DNA of 64,000 bases, taken from assembly GCA_009692685.1 (NCBI GenBank), contig SHYS01000009.1:20326-84325 (forward strand), read 5' to 3'. Position numbers and translations under genes: made by a program. Below are positions 1 to 8,543 of this stretch, in pieces. The notes under the pieces were generated by a model. That model searched no databases and was not told the DNA's origin. It saw nothing but the letters and a program-made list of their open reading frames with translations. This DNA is from Dehalococcoidia bacterium (GTDB taxonomy: Bacteria > Chloroflexota > Dehalococcoidia > UBA2979). Position 1 is the first letter of the stretch, and every line of letters starts with the position of its first letter.

Positions 1-1
1 C

Positions 2-553
2 GGCCACGAGCACGTCTGTTTTCCCTCGATCGAGGGGATGCGCGAGCGGACGGTGCTGCTCGGGGGCTTCTCGAAAGCGTACGCGATGACCGGCTGGCGC
101 CTCGGCTTCGCGGCGGCCCCGCCGGTGGTGCTCGAAGAGATGATGAAAGTGCACCAGTACGTCATGATGTCGGCGCCGAGCGCCGCCCAATACGCGGCGC
201 TGGAGGCACTGCGATCCGGCGAGGAGGACGTACGCGGCATGACCGCCGCGTACAACCGGCGCCGCCAGAAGATGCTGGGGCGCCTCCGCGGGATGGGGCT
301 GCCGGTGGTAGAGCCGCGCGGCGCGTTCTACATCTTCCCGGACATCACCTCGACGGGGCTCTCAGACCTCGACTTCTGCGAGCGACTGCTGCAGGAGGAG
401 CGCGTCGCGGTAATCCCTGGCTCCGCCTTCGGCGACAGCGGCAAGGGCTACGTTCGTATCTGCTACGCTTCCTCGGACGCCGACCTTGAGGAGGCGATGA
501 ATCGCTTGGAGCGGTTCCTTGCCCGGCGCCGCGCCGAGGTCGTAACCAAATGA
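2..553 (+). CDS. Class I/II aminotransferase, C-terminal part (5' end outside window)
   Basis: This is a PLP-dependent fold-type I aminotransferase, probably of the aspartate aminotransferase group. The frame is open from base 2, so the annotated ATG at 38 is internal and the gene begins upstream of the window. The GFSKAYAMTGWRLG segment holds the Schiff-base lysine (about residue 25 of the visible part). The distal YVRICYA segment carries the arginine that binds the substrate carboxylate. The visible 183 residues cover the large-domain end and the C-terminal small domain. The alpha/beta hydrolase gene starts 13 bases downstream, so the two may be co-transcribed. Substrate specificity cannot be judged from this half. 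Confidence 0.9.
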   Translation, partial: GHEHVCFPSIEGMRERTVLLGGFSKAYAMTGWRLGFAAAPPVVLEEMMKVHQYVMMSAPSAAQYAALEALRSGEEDVRGMTAAYNRRRQKMLGRLRGMGLPVVEPRGAFYIFPDITSTGLSDLDFCERLLQEERVAVIPGSAFGDSGKGYVRICYASSDADLEEAMNRLERFLARRRAEVVTK

Positions 554-566
554 CGGCAGCCAGAAC

Positions 567-1322
567 ATGACCGAAGCCCCACCCCCCGGATCTCCAGACG
601 ACGATTTCGTGTTCGATGGCGGCGCGTTCGCTTCGCCGCCTGCGCCATCAGATCCGACCGCAGACCTCGAGCTCTCCATCAAGAGCGCGAGCGCTAAGCC
701 CGGAAACCAGCCGGGAGAAATGCATGTCGAGCTGGAGACGACGCGCGGGCCGCTCGAGATGTACCTCCAGCCGCGCGAGGGCAAGACCGGCTGCGCGATC
801 TTCATCGGCGGCGCCGGCGGTGGCGTCGATGGTCCCGCGAACAAGGTGTACGTGCGCCTGAGTCAGTCGCTCCTCGAGCTTGGTGTCACCTCGTTGCGAG
901 TGATGTACCGGAAGCCGGGTGAGTTCCAGGAGTGCGTGTTGGATGCGCTCGCGGCGTGCTCGTTCCTCAAGGGGCTGGGCGCGGAGCGGGCCGTCATGGT
1001 GGGGCATTCGTTCGGCGGCGCGGTCGCCATCAAGGCGGGCGAGCTTGGTGGCCTGGTGAACTCGGTGGTCGCGATGTCGTCGCAGCGTTTTGGGACGCAG
1101 GACGTCGACAAGCTGGGTCGCCCGCTGTTGCTGATCCACGGGTCTCAGGACGATGTCCTCGATCGCGCGGCGTCTGACGATATTCACTCGCGAGCGAAGG
1201 ATCCGAAGCACTTGGTAATCCTCGAGGGCGCGGGCCACGGGTTGGCCGAGGCCGCTGATGACGTATTCGGCATCCTCGAAGACTTCATCTCGAGGCAAGT
1301 CGGTGACGGCCCTCGGAGCTAG
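567..1322 (+). CDS. Alpha/beta hydrolase (dienelactone-hydrolase-like)
   Basis: A 251-residue alpha/beta-fold hydrolase, probably cytoplasmic because no signal peptide is visible. The nucleophile elbow GHSFGG lies near residue 148. The acid is probably in SQDDVLD near residue 194, and the base is the histidine of GAGHGL near residue 221. The first 50 residues are Pro/Ser/Asp-rich and poorly conserved in appearance. An internal ATG at 721 (MHVELETTRG) is a plausible alternative start nearer the family core. The gene follows the aminotransferase closely. The natural substrate is unknown. Confidence 0.75.
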   Translation: MTEAPPPGSPDDDFVFDGGAFASPPAPSDPTADLELSIKSASAKPGNQPGEMHVELETTRGPLEMYLQPREGKTGCAIFIGGAGGGVDGPANKVYVRLSQSLLELGVTSLRVMYRKPGEFQECVLDALAACSFLKGLGAERAVMVGHSFGGAVAIKAGELGGLVNSVVAMSSQRFGTQDVDKLGRPLLLIHGSQDDVLDRAASDDIHSRAKDPKHLVILEGAGHGLAEAADDVFGILEDFISRQVGDGPRS

Positions 1323-1542
1323 GGTTTGTCAGGGTGGGCGGTGTAACAGGTCGCCTCGTGTTCTACGCGAATTTCGGCAGACGCCCGATGATGAAAGTTC
1401 CGCTTCCATGTGTACAATGACGCCGCAAACGCCCAGCCGGCACAGCCGGAGGTGGGGGTAGCAGACAGCCACGATCGTCCTCGCAGAGTGTCCGCGGGGC
1501 GGCAGCGTCCGACTGCCGCGGGCAAAGAGAGGGTGCCTGAGC

Positions 1543-2691
1543 ATGACAACCGATACACCCGCATTGAGCCCCGGCCTCGAGGGAGTTCCGATCGCGGAGT
1601 CCTCGATTTCCCGCGTCGACGGCGCCGCGGGACGCCTGACATACCGTGGGTACTCAATCGAGGATCTGACCCAGAACGGCACGACCTTTGAGGAGATCGT
1701 CGCCCTGCTCTACGACGGCGATCTGCCTGGCAAAGCCCGGCTCGCCGAGGTGCGGAACCAGCTCGAGGCGGCTCGGGGGCTGACCGAGGGCCAGATCGAC
1801 CTAGCGCGCCGCGCCGCAGCGCTCACCCACCCGATGTTCGCCCTCCAGGCGGCGACCGCCATCCTCGGACCGAAGGTGAACGACTTCGAACCCCACGTTG
1901 ATGAGGCGTACAACCGAGGCATCGCGCTGATCGCGAAGGTCGGCCATCTCGTCGGGGTAATCGCACAGGCCGTGGCGAACCGTCCGTACGATGGCCCGAG
2001 GCCCGGTGAGCCGCACGCGCACATGATCCTGCGCATGATCACCGGCCACGACCCGTCCCCGCTGCACGAGGAGGTCCTGAACTACCTCCTGATCTTGCAG
2101 GCCGACCACTCGGCCGGGAACGCGGGCACGTTCACGGCGCGCGTGGTGACCTCCACGAAGTCTGAGCCGGAGGCCGTGGTCTCCTCGGCTATCGGGGCGC
2201 TTTCGGGGCCGGCTCACGGCGGCGCGAACGAGCACTCGCTACGGCTGTTCCAGCAGATCGGCGACCCGAAGGGCGCGCAGGCGCAGATCGAGCAGATGCT
2301 CGCGGACCGCTACAAGATCCCCGGGTTCGGTCACCGGGTGTACCACGTGAAGGACCCGCGGGCGATCGTCATCCAGCGGCTGGCGGATCGCGTGATCGAA
2401 CGCCAGCGTGAGAAGGACCTCTACCAGATCGCGCTGACCGTCGAGGCCGTGGCGACTGAGAAGATGGGTTCACGAGGCCTGTTCCCAAACGTTGACCTGT
2501 TCTCAGGCTGCGTCTTTGCTGGCCTCGACATCCCGATCGACTTCTTCACGCCGATCTTTGCGGCGTCGAGGACGGCCGGCTGGGTCGTGCACCTTCGGGA
2601 GCAGTGGGACTCCGGGAACCGCATCTTCCGCCCGACGCAGATCTACGCGGGCAAGGACGGCCGGACGTTCACGGGCCTGGGCGAGCGCTAG
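1543..2691 (+). CDS. gltA: Citrate synthase
   Basis: Condenses oxaloacetate and acetyl-CoA to citrate, the entry step of the TCA cycle. At 382 residues it has the length of the Gram-positive/archaeal dimeric type. The catalytic histidines lie in SGPAHGGAN and GFGHRVY, and the catalytic Asp lies in the ASRTAGW-containing C-terminal region. The 220-base upstream gap contains TACAAT at 1413-1418, a good -10 candidate without an obvious -35. A strong hairpin terminator follows the stop. A 2-methylcitrate synthase role cannot be excluded, but no prp genes are nearby. Confidence 0.93.
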   Translation: MTTDTPALSPGLEGVPIAESSISRVDGAAGRLTYRGYSIEDLTQNGTTFEEIVALLYDGDLPGKARLAEVRNQLEAARGLTEGQIDLARRAAALTHPMFALQAATAILGPKVNDFEPHVDEAYNRGIALIAKVGHLVGVIAQAVANRPYDGPRPGEPHAHMILRMITGHDPSPLHEEVLNYLLILQADHSAGNAGTFTARVVTSTKSEPEAVVSSAIGALSGPAHGGANEHSLRLFQQIGDPKGAQAQIEQMLADRYKIPGFGHRVYHVKDPRAIVIQRLADRVIERQREKDLYQIALTVEAVATEKMGSRGLFPNVDLFSGCVFAGLDIPIDFFTPIFAASRTAGWVVHLREQWDSGNRIFRPTQIYAGKDGRTFTGLGER

Positions 2692-2720
2692 CGTCGACGG
2701 CTCATCGCCCTCGAACTGAG

Positions 2721-2754
2721 AGGGACCGCTCGAGAGAGCGGTCCCTCTTGTTGT
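2721..2754 (+). terminator. Rho-independent terminator after citrate synthase
   Basis: An 11-bp perfect stem (AGGGACCGCTC at 2721-2731 pairing with 2736-2746), a GAGA tetraloop and a T-rich tail (CTTGTTGT). It lies 30 bases after the citrate synthase stop. Confidence 0.85.
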
Positions 2755-2760
2755 CCGGAC

Positions 2761-3333
2761 GCGCCGCATGACCTCTGGCGGCGGTCGGTCGCGCTGGTGC
2801 TGGCGATTGTCCGGGGCTACCTGGCGCGGACCGGAAATCGAGACCAGTTCCGTCCGATCTGGATCGGCGCGGCCTCGGCGGCCGCGGTATCGCTCGCCTT
2901 CGCGACCGCCCTCCAAATCACCGCGGCGGAACTCTCGGGACAGGCCCTGGAGGCGTTCGAGGGCATCACGATGCTCGCGGCGGTGGTGGTTCTGACCTGG
3001 ATGGTGTTCTGGACGCGCAAGCAGGCCGCCTCGATTGGTCGTGAGCTGCGGGAGCAGGTGGACTCGGCGATCGAGCGTGGTTCGCTGGTAGCGCTGGTCG
3101 GGCTGGCGTTCTCTGCGATGGCCCGTGATGGCATCGAGACCGCGTTGTTCCTGTTCGCAGGGGCGCAAGCACAGGCCGGTGGCGGTGCCGGGTTTGCCCT
3201 CGGCGTGGTGCTGGGCTTCGGACTCGCCGTGGTGATCGGTGTGGTGATCTACGCCGGCGCGCATCGATGTCGCCGTCAGGGAGCGACTCGCGCTCGAGGT
3301 TCGCAACGAAGCGCGGACCGACCGCGAGGTTGA
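2761..3333 (+). pseudogene. FTR1/EfeU-type iron permease, truncated at both ends
   Basis: The translation from about 2785 (ALVLAIVRGYLARTGNR) through FEGITMLAAVVVLTWMVFW and ARDGIETALFLFAG matches the middle of FTR1 high-affinity iron permeases. It includes the second acidic REGxE-type motif (here RDGIE) and about five membrane segments. The first REGLE motif and the start of the first helix are missing; no acceptable start or REGLE-like sequence is seen in any frame upstream. The last helix is also missing, because homology stops at YAGA near 3259 and the frame then runs into unrelated residues. Family proteins are about 270-290 residues, while only about 165 conserved-looking ones remain. 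The best reading is a deletion remnant. A GTG at 2797 could start a short membrane protein. Confidence 0.7.
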
Positions 3334-3517
3334 GGGCATTGAAGGCACACAGATCAGCGAGACGCTCGTGCCGGCCGGGAAGTCACGCACCATCAACTAC
3401 ACCGTGCAGCAGACGGGCCGCCCGCTCAAGGTGAAGTGCTACTCGCCCGGCGGCCCCTCAACAATCATCGACCTCGTGCCCGGCGCCGCGATTGCGGGAA
3501 GTCCTGGCGGCTGCTGA
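3260..3517 (+). pseudogene. Cupredoxin-domain fragment without a start codon
   Basis: In the frame beginning at 3260, 85 residues read as the second half of a cupredoxin: EVRNEARTDREVEGIE, then SETLVPAGKSRTINYTV, then VKCYSPGGPSTIIDL with the copper-type cysteine. No start codon or signal peptide precedes it. It begins exactly where FTR1 homology ends in another frame, so one deletion probably joined the middle of FTR1 to the middle of a neighbouring cupredoxin gene. Cupredoxin lipoproteins commonly neighbour FTR1 in EfeUO-type loci, which fits this reading. Confidence 0.6.
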
Positions 3518-3531
3518 TCAAGGGGACGGAT

Positions 3532-3969
3532 ATGAGACTCGGACTCGTTCACCTCGGATTCTCCGGGCTGATCGCCACGGCTGCGCTTGCTGCGGCGTGC
3601 TCGTCTGATTCAGAAGAGGGTGCGGCGTTCGCGACGAAGAAGGCGCCGACGGACACGGTGGTTGTGCACCTCACGAGCTATGCGGTGAGGGCTGACAAGG
3701 CATCGGTGGTCGCGGGTCCGATCAAGTTCTCGGCAGTGAATGACACGACCTCCGACGTGCACGAACTGGCGGTGCTGCGTTTGCGCGACGACGGGACTCG
3801 ACAGAACGGCGGAGAGAGCGAGGATCTCAAGCCGGGCGCGTCGGGCGCGATCGTGCTCGACCTGCCTCGAGGGAAGTATGAGCTTGCGTGCCTGATCGCG
3901 CCCGGTGAGGAAGGCAGCAAGGTCGATCACTATCAGGAAGGCATGCACATCGAATTCGAGGTGCGGTAG
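3532..3969 (+). CDS. Cupredoxin-like lipoprotein
   Basis: A 145-residue exported protein. It has a charged N-terminus, a hydrophobic stretch and a lipobox-like ALAAACSS ending at Cys 23, so it is probably lipid-anchored on the outer face of the membrane. The mature part is cupredoxin-like, with possible copper or iron ligands at His (DVHELAV), Cys (ELACLIAPG) and a His/Met pair (DHYQEGMH). I chose ATG 3532 over an upstream start because the signal peptide begins there. It follows the decayed FTR1/cupredoxin locus and is probably the surviving member of an EfeO-like iron or copper handling group. Confidence 0.72.
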   Translation: MRLGLVHLGFSGLIATAALAAACSSDSEEGAAFATKKAPTDTVVVHLTSYAVRADKASVVAGPIKFSAVNDTTSDVHELAVLRLRDDGTRQNGGESEDLKPGASGAIVLDLPRGKYELACLIAPGEEGSKVDHYQEGMHIEFEVR

Positions 3970-3999
3970 CGCGCGGTAGTCCGGACCGGCACCGGCCCC

Positions 4000-5061
4000 T
4001 CAGTCGGCGGGCGGCCACCAGCGGCTGTTGTCTGCGAGATAGTCGAGGCCGATCGCGTCGCGGACCAGCGCCATCGTTTCCTGCGCTGCGCGACGGCCGG
4101 CGGCTGAACCATCGGCGAGTGCTTCCTTCACCAGCTGCGGGTGCGCGAGGTAGTAGGCGCGCCGCTCACGGAACGGCTCGAGGAGGTCGTTGATCGCCTT
4201 CGCGAGCGCGCGCTTCACCTCGACATCCCCGACCTTACCAGCGACGTAACGCTCCTTGAAGTCGTTGACTTGGTCGACGTCGGGGTTGAAGGCGTCGTGG
4301 TACATAAACAGCGGGTTGCCCTCGATATGTCCGGGGTCGGTGGCGCGCAGCCGCGTGGGATCGGTGTACATCGACATCACCTTGATGCCTATGTCCTCGA
4401 CGCCGTCCTTGAGGTCGATGGTGTTGCCTAGGGACTTCGACATCTTGGCGTTGCCATCGAGCCCGACGAGGCGCGGCACGCGGCCGATCATCGCCTGCGG
4501 CACTGGGAAGACATCTGTGTCGTTCCCGGCGCGGTCTTTCCCGAACATGCGGTTGAAGCGGCGGGCGACCTCGCGCGCGAGCTCGATGTGCGGGGCCTGA
4601 TCCTCGCCCACGGGCACAAGGTGCGCGCGGGGCATGAGGATGTTCGCCACCTGCATGACGGGATAGTTGAAGAAGGCGACCGGTACCGCATCGAGCTTCG
4701 CCTCGACGTCCGCCATCTCTGCCTTGAGGGTCGGGTTGCGCTCCAGCCTGCCGAGGCCGATCCACCAGGAGAGCCACAGCGTCAGCTCGGCGTGCTCCGG
4801 CACCTGGCTCTCGATGACGAAGTGGCTGCTCTGTGGGTCGAGGCCGACGGAGAGCCAGTCGAGGGCGACCTCGAAGACCGAGCGCCGGACGCGCTCGATG
4901 TCATTGGCGTAGTCGGAGACCTGATAGTCGGCGATCAGGAAGTAGCACTCGTAGTCGTGCTGAAGGCGGAGCCAGTTCTCGAGGGCGCCAGCGTAGTGTC
5001 CGAGATGGAGCGAGCCGGTGGGGCGCACGCCGGTGAGGATGCGCTTGCGCTCGTCAGCCAT
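4000..5061 (-). CDS. trpS: Tryptophanyl-tRNA synthetase
   Basis: Charges tRNA-Trp with tryptophan in the cytoplasm. The 353 residues starting at MADERKRILTG match the usual class I TrpRS length. The HIGH-like signature is SLHLGHYAGA near residue 20 and the KMSKS loop is GNAKMSKSLGN near residue 200. The open frame extends upstream, but residues before MADER are low-complexity and do not resemble the family. The gene lies downstream of argS on the same strand, separated by about 270 bases that hold a dispersed palindrome. Confidence 0.95.
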   Translation of the reverse strand: MADERKRILTGVRPTGSLHLGHYAGALENWLRLQHDYECYFLIADYQVSDYANDIERVRRSVFEVALDWLSVGLDPQSSHFVIESQVPEHAELTLWLSWWIGLGRLERNPTLKAEMADVEAKLDAVPVAFFNYPVMQVANILMPRAHLVPVGEDQAPHIELAREVARRFNRMFGKDRAGNDTDVFPVPQAMIGRVPRLVGLDGNAKMSKSLGNTIDLKDGVEDIGIKVMSMYTDPTRLRATDPGHIEGNPLFMYHDAFNPDVDQVNDFKERYVAGKVGDVEVKRALAKAINDLLEPFRERRAYYLAHPQLVKEALADGSAAGRRAAQETMALVRDAIGLDYLADNSRWWPPAD

Positions 5062-5231
5062 GGAGGTGCGTCCTCTCGGAGCCTGTGGCGATCGATGCGC
5101 GAAGGCACATCGATGAGTGGTCGCGCCTGCGGCGCGGCTGGCCCGCCCACCAGCCCCTTGCCTGTGGGGGCTCCGCCCCCACGCCCCCCCCGAGGGAAGA
5201 TGCATCTCAAGGTATGAGGGCCCGCCGTTAT

Positions 5232-5261
5232 CCGTTCGTGGTGAGCCTGTCGAACCACACC
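5232..5261. repeat. Dispersed palindromic repeat (GTCGAA-core family), copy 1
   Basis: Imperfect inverted repeat TTCGTGGT...ACCACAC around a GAGCCTGTCGA core, in the gap between argS and trpS. Related copies lie at 23.68, 23.77, 40.51 and 40.83 kb. Nothing else recognisable is seen in 5062-5330. Confidence 0.6.
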
Positions 5262-5330
5262 GCGGACATCGATTGGTGGGCGTTCGACATCCCGCCTCGA
5301 GTCGAGATTATCGGGCGCGCAAGGTGGAGA

Positions 5331-6992
5331 CTACATCTGCTCCGGAGCAGAGACGCCCATCAGGCCCAGTGAGCGGGCGAGGACGGCGCGGGCGGCCTCG
5401 AGGAGAAGCAGGCGCGCCTTCGTGAGCTCGGCGTCGTCCGTGATGACCCGGCACTGGGTGTAGAAGACGTGGAACGCGGAGGCGAGCGCCTGCGCGTAGT
5501 GCGGCAGGTGGTGCGGGGCGAGGTCGGTCAGCACCTTCTCCTCGGTCTCCGGGAGTTCGAGGAGGCGGCGCAGCAGAGTCTGTTCGGCCTCGTGGGTGAG
5601 CAGGCTCGAATCAGCACCCGAAGATGTGAGGCCCTGCTCCTTCGCCTTCGCGAGGACGCCTGCGATCCGGGCGTGTGCGTACTGCACGTAATAGACCGGG
5701 TTCTCATCGGACTGCTTCTTCGCCAGTTCGAGGTCGAAGTCGACGGTGGAGCCGGCGGAGGTAGCGAGGAAGAAGAAGCGCGTGGCATCGGCGCCGACTT
5801 CTTCGACGACCTCGCGCAGGGTGACGATGTCGCCGGCGCGCTTCGAGAGCGGCACGATCTCGCCCCCGCGCTTGAGGGTGACCAACTGATAGAGGAGCAC
5901 CTCGAGTTTTGCGGGGTCGCCGCCGACGGCCTGCACCGAGGCCTTCACGCGCGAGACGTGGCCCTGGTGGTCCGCGCCCCAGATGTCGATGACGCGGTCG
6001 AAGCCGCGTTCGATGAACTTGTTGTAGTGGTAGGCGATATCGGTCGCGAAGTACGTCGGCTGGCCGTCTGAGCGGATGAGGACGTTATCCTTCGATTCGC
6101 CGAGTTGGCTGGAGGCGAACCAGACCGCGCCTTCGCGCTCGACGACGTACCCCTCGGCGCGCAGCCGTCCGAGCGCCTTGTCGTACGGTCCGCCCTCGAC
6201 CTGCAGCGAGCGCTCCGAGAACCAGCGGTCGTACTCGACACCGATGAGTTCGAGGTCGGCGCGGATGCGGTCGACCATGCGCTGGATGCCGATCTCGCCC
6301 AGAGCCGGGTCGGCGTCCTCGCCATCGGGCCGCAGGTAGCGGTCGCCGGCCTCCGCCTGCAGGTCCTTCGCGAGGTCGATGACGTACTGCCCGGGGTAAC
6401 CGTTCTCGGGGACCGTGACCTCGCGGCCGAAGAGCTGCTGGTAGCGGGCGTAGAGGGTGCGGCCGAAGATGCCGACCTGCGTGCCAGCGTCATTGACGTA
6501 ATATTCCTGCTCGACGTCGTAGCCGTGCGCCTTGAAGACCCGCGCGAGCGTGGAGCCGATGGCAGCGCCTCGTCCATTGCCGACGTGGCATGGCCCCGTG
6601 GGGTTCGCCGAGACGTACTCGAACTGCACGCGCTGTCCGGCGCCGACCTTCGTACCACCGAAGTCGGTACCGGCCGCGGCGATGACCTCGGCCTGCCGTG
6701 CCGCCCACGCGGGATCGAGGTAGAAGTTGAGAAAGCCCGGGGGCGCGATGCGCACCTCGGAGACCGCCTCGTGGGGTGGGACATGCTTGCGGATGGCCTC
6801 GGCCACCTCGATGGCCCTCATGTGGGCCATGCCCTGGATGCGGAGGGGGAGGTTGGCGGAGTAGTCGCCGTGCTCGGGGCGCTGAGGATGCTCGAGTTGC
6901 ACCTCGGGCGCGGTAAAGTCGGGCAGGTCGCCGGCGGCCTGCGCCGAGGCGAGGGCGCGCGTTACGAGGTTCGAGAGCTCATCGCGAATCAC
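5331..6992 (-). CDS. argS: Arginyl-tRNA synthetase
   Basis: Attaches arginine to tRNA-Arg. The protein is 553 residues with the class I HIGH-like signature in NPTGPCHVGNGRGAAIG near residue 130 and the KMSK-equivalent PLSKRAGDIVTL near residue 380. The C-terminal helical anticodon-binding (DALR) domain is complete. The apparent start is a GTG (VIRDELSNLV...). It is the upstream member of a minus-strand pair with trpS. Confidence 0.95.
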   Translation of the reverse strand: MIRDELSNLVTRALASAQAAGDLPDFTAPEVQLEHPQRPEHGDYSANLPLRIQGMAHMRAIEVAEAIRKHVPPHEAVSEVRIAPPGFLNFYLDPAWAARQAEVIAAAGTDFGGTKVGAGQRVQFEYVSANPTGPCHVGNGRGAAIGSTLARVFKAHGYDVEQEYYVNDAGTQVGIFGRTLYARYQQLFGREVTVPENGYPGQYVIDLAKDLQAEAGDRYLRPDGEDADPALGEIGIQRMVDRIRADLELIGVEYDRWFSERSLQVEGGPYDKALGRLRAEGYVVEREGAVWFASSQLGESKDNVLIRSDGQPTYFATDIAYHYNKFIERGFDRVIDIWGADHQGHVSRVKASVQAVGGDPAKLEVLLYQLVTLKRGGEIVPLSKRAGDIVTLREVVEEVGADATRFFFLATSAGSTVDFDLELAKKQSDENPVYYVQYAHARIAGVLAKAKEQGLTSSGADSSLLTHEAEQTLLRRLLELPETEEKVLTDLAPHHLPHYAQALASAFHVFYTQCRVITDDAELTKARLLLLEAARAVLARSLGLMGVSAPEQM

Positions 6993-7034
6993 GCCGTGAT
7001 CCTCGCATGCCAGAGGCGGAGGGGGCTAGTGGGG

Positions 7035-7729
7035 TCATGTGGACCGGAGGCGCTCCCATAGCTCGTCTCGGAACCCCAGCCTCTTGTAGCTTCGAGCGAG
7101 TGCCAACCTCAGGTCGGCAGCTTCGTTTCCCAGGTAGGCGGCACACTCCCAGACCGATCGCAGATACGGCCTAAACGCTTCATTGGTGACGGAGAGGTAT
7201 GCCGCGCCAGCGCCTTCCTCGGTTGAGTACATTTGGTTGACGGTGCGGGCGGCGAACGGCGTCCCATTTCCCAGGGCTGAGTCCAGACGGTAGGCGTAAC
7301 CTGAGCGAAAGACAGTCTCGACGAGGTCTGTGCTCGAGAGCATCTTCCTCGCAGTCAGGCCCGCAGACTCCGCCGCCGCGAGAAACGCACTGGTCTGCGT
7401 CTTGGAATATGCGACAACTTCCGCCAAGGCTGGTTGCGGGTCCGTTTTCAGTCCGGCCTCGCTGATCCGTCGTTCCTGGTCGAGGTCATCTCCTTTGACC
7501 CGAAGGAGCCTGTCGATGCGCATCGCCAGCCCCACGTTTCGAGCCGAGAGCCAGTAGGCAATGGCCGGGCCCCATCCCAGGAGCTCTGCCTCAAACTGCT
7601 GGAGGCCCTGGGCGCCATGTCAGTAGCTGATGGCGATCCCTCCGAAGTCACACTGGGTACGAGTAGCAGAAAGTCGCCACACCTGCCCAGCTCGTCGAGA
7701 ATGTCTCGGATGGGCTGCTCGTCGGTCAT
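7035..7729 (-). pseudogene. Hypothetical protein, interrupted (frame change plus in-frame TGA)
   Basis: I do not recognise the family. The C-terminal 166 residues (7035-7535) are an open, coding-like frame ending in LARSYKRLGFRDELWERLRST. Coding character continues upstream in the same frame (HGAQGLQQFEAELLGWGP, then AIAYWLSARNVGLAM) until a TGA at about 7620, before which QCDFGGIAISY reads in frame. The likely N-terminus (MTDEQPIRDILDELGRCGDFLLL from ATG 7729) is in a different frame. The gene therefore seems broken by a frameshift and a stop. A shorter protein from ATG 7523 or 7535 could still be made. It sits between argS and hicB. Confidence 0.4.
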
Positions 7730-7732
7730 ACC

Positions 7733-7939
7733 TCACACCTCGACGAAACTGGTCCAGGAATCTGGCGGCGGTGCGGCTTCGCCCGCGTCGCGGAGGGATT
7801 CGATGTGGAGGGTGATGGCCTCGCGCATAAGGCGTTCCACCTCGGAACGTGTGTCGCCAGCGGCAACGCAGCCGGGGAGGTCGGGGACGTACGCCGACCA
7901 GCCCTCGGGGGTGCGCTCGTAGAGGACCACGTAGCTCAT
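7733..7939 (-). CDS. HicB-family protein (orphan antitoxin-like)
   Basis: A 68-residue protein of the HicB partial RNase H-like fold. MSYVVLYERTPEGWSAYVPDLPGCVAAGDT is followed by SEVERLMREAITLHIESLR. This is the classic HicB pattern, with the PDLPGCVAxGDT turn near residue 20. The start at 7939 is preferred; ATG 7948 adds three residues. No HicA toxin gene is adjacent and no C-terminal DNA-binding domain is present, so a role as a free-standing HicB-like regulator or remnant is more likely than an active TA pair. Confidence 0.8.
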   Translation of the reverse strand: MSYVVLYERTPEGWSAYVPDLPGCVAAGDTRSEVERLMREAITLHIESLRDAGEAAPPPDSWTSFVEV

Positions 7940-7944
7940 CGAGG

Positions 7945-8534
7945 TCACGATAGCGAATCCCAGAAGTCGCGTTCGATCCTGTCTGGCGCGCCGGCGACGT
8001 TCTCGCGGTTGAAGGCCCAGCGGAGCGGATTCTCCTCGATGTAGCGCCGCACGCGGGTGAGGTCGGTTTCGTCGCGGATGACGTGCTCGTAGTAGTTGCG
8101 CTGCCAGACGGGCGTGCCGGGAGTGTTGCGGAGGGCGTTGATTTCGCGGGGCACTGCGGATTTGTAGCCCCCGACGAATGTACTCAACGAGCGCGGCTGT
8201 ATACGAGTGGTGTTCCGCTGTAGGGGCGCGAGGCCTCGCGCCCCTACCCGATCCGCTTGGTCCTCAGCACGTCGTTCCCTTTTGCTGAATCCGCTTGGTT
8301 AGTGATCCACACAATGCTGTGGATGTTGTTGGGCATGACAACGAAGACGTCCAACTCGATCTCCGCGCGGAGTGCGCCCGACCGACTCCACTCGTAGGCA
8401 GCAATGTCGAGGTATTCCGGCTGTCTGAAGAGGAGTGCTCGGCGGTTGGTGCAGATGGTGACGAAGTAGGCGCCCAGGCGTCCGCAGTCGAAATGCGGAA
8501 GTCGGAGGCGCCGTCGTGGACCTCGGACTGCCAC
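7945..8534 (-). pseudogene. REP-associated tyrosine transposase (RAYT/Y1 family), frameshifted
   Basis: Two minus-strand frames together make one TnpA-REP (RAYT) protein. The 5' part (8534 to about 8248) reads RLPHFDCGRLGAYFVTICTN and ends in the HUH region VVMPNNIHSIVWI, where the first of the two usual metal-binding histidines is Asn. The 3' part (about 8247 to 7945) reads SLSTFVGGYKSAV then PVWQRNYYEHVIRDE with the catalytic tyrosine. The frames differ by one base, and adding one G to the GGG run at 8247-8249 joins them cleanly. The 28-bp palindrome at 8220-8247 lies inside the gene and reads VGARGLAPLQ in the 3' frame. The missing histidine and frameshift suggest the enzyme is dead. Confidence 0.8.
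8220..8247. repeat. 28-bp perfect palindrome (REP-like) inside the RAYT gene
   Basis: GTAGGGGCGCGAGG followed directly by its exact reverse complement, with no loop. In the RAYT 3' frame it is translated as VGARGLAPL. An 11-bp direct repeat (ATCCGCTTGGT at 8251-8261 and 8289-8299) lies next to it. RAYT proteins act on REP palindromes, so this is a candidate cognate element. Confidence 0.8.
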
Positions 8535-8543
8535 GGCTCACCC

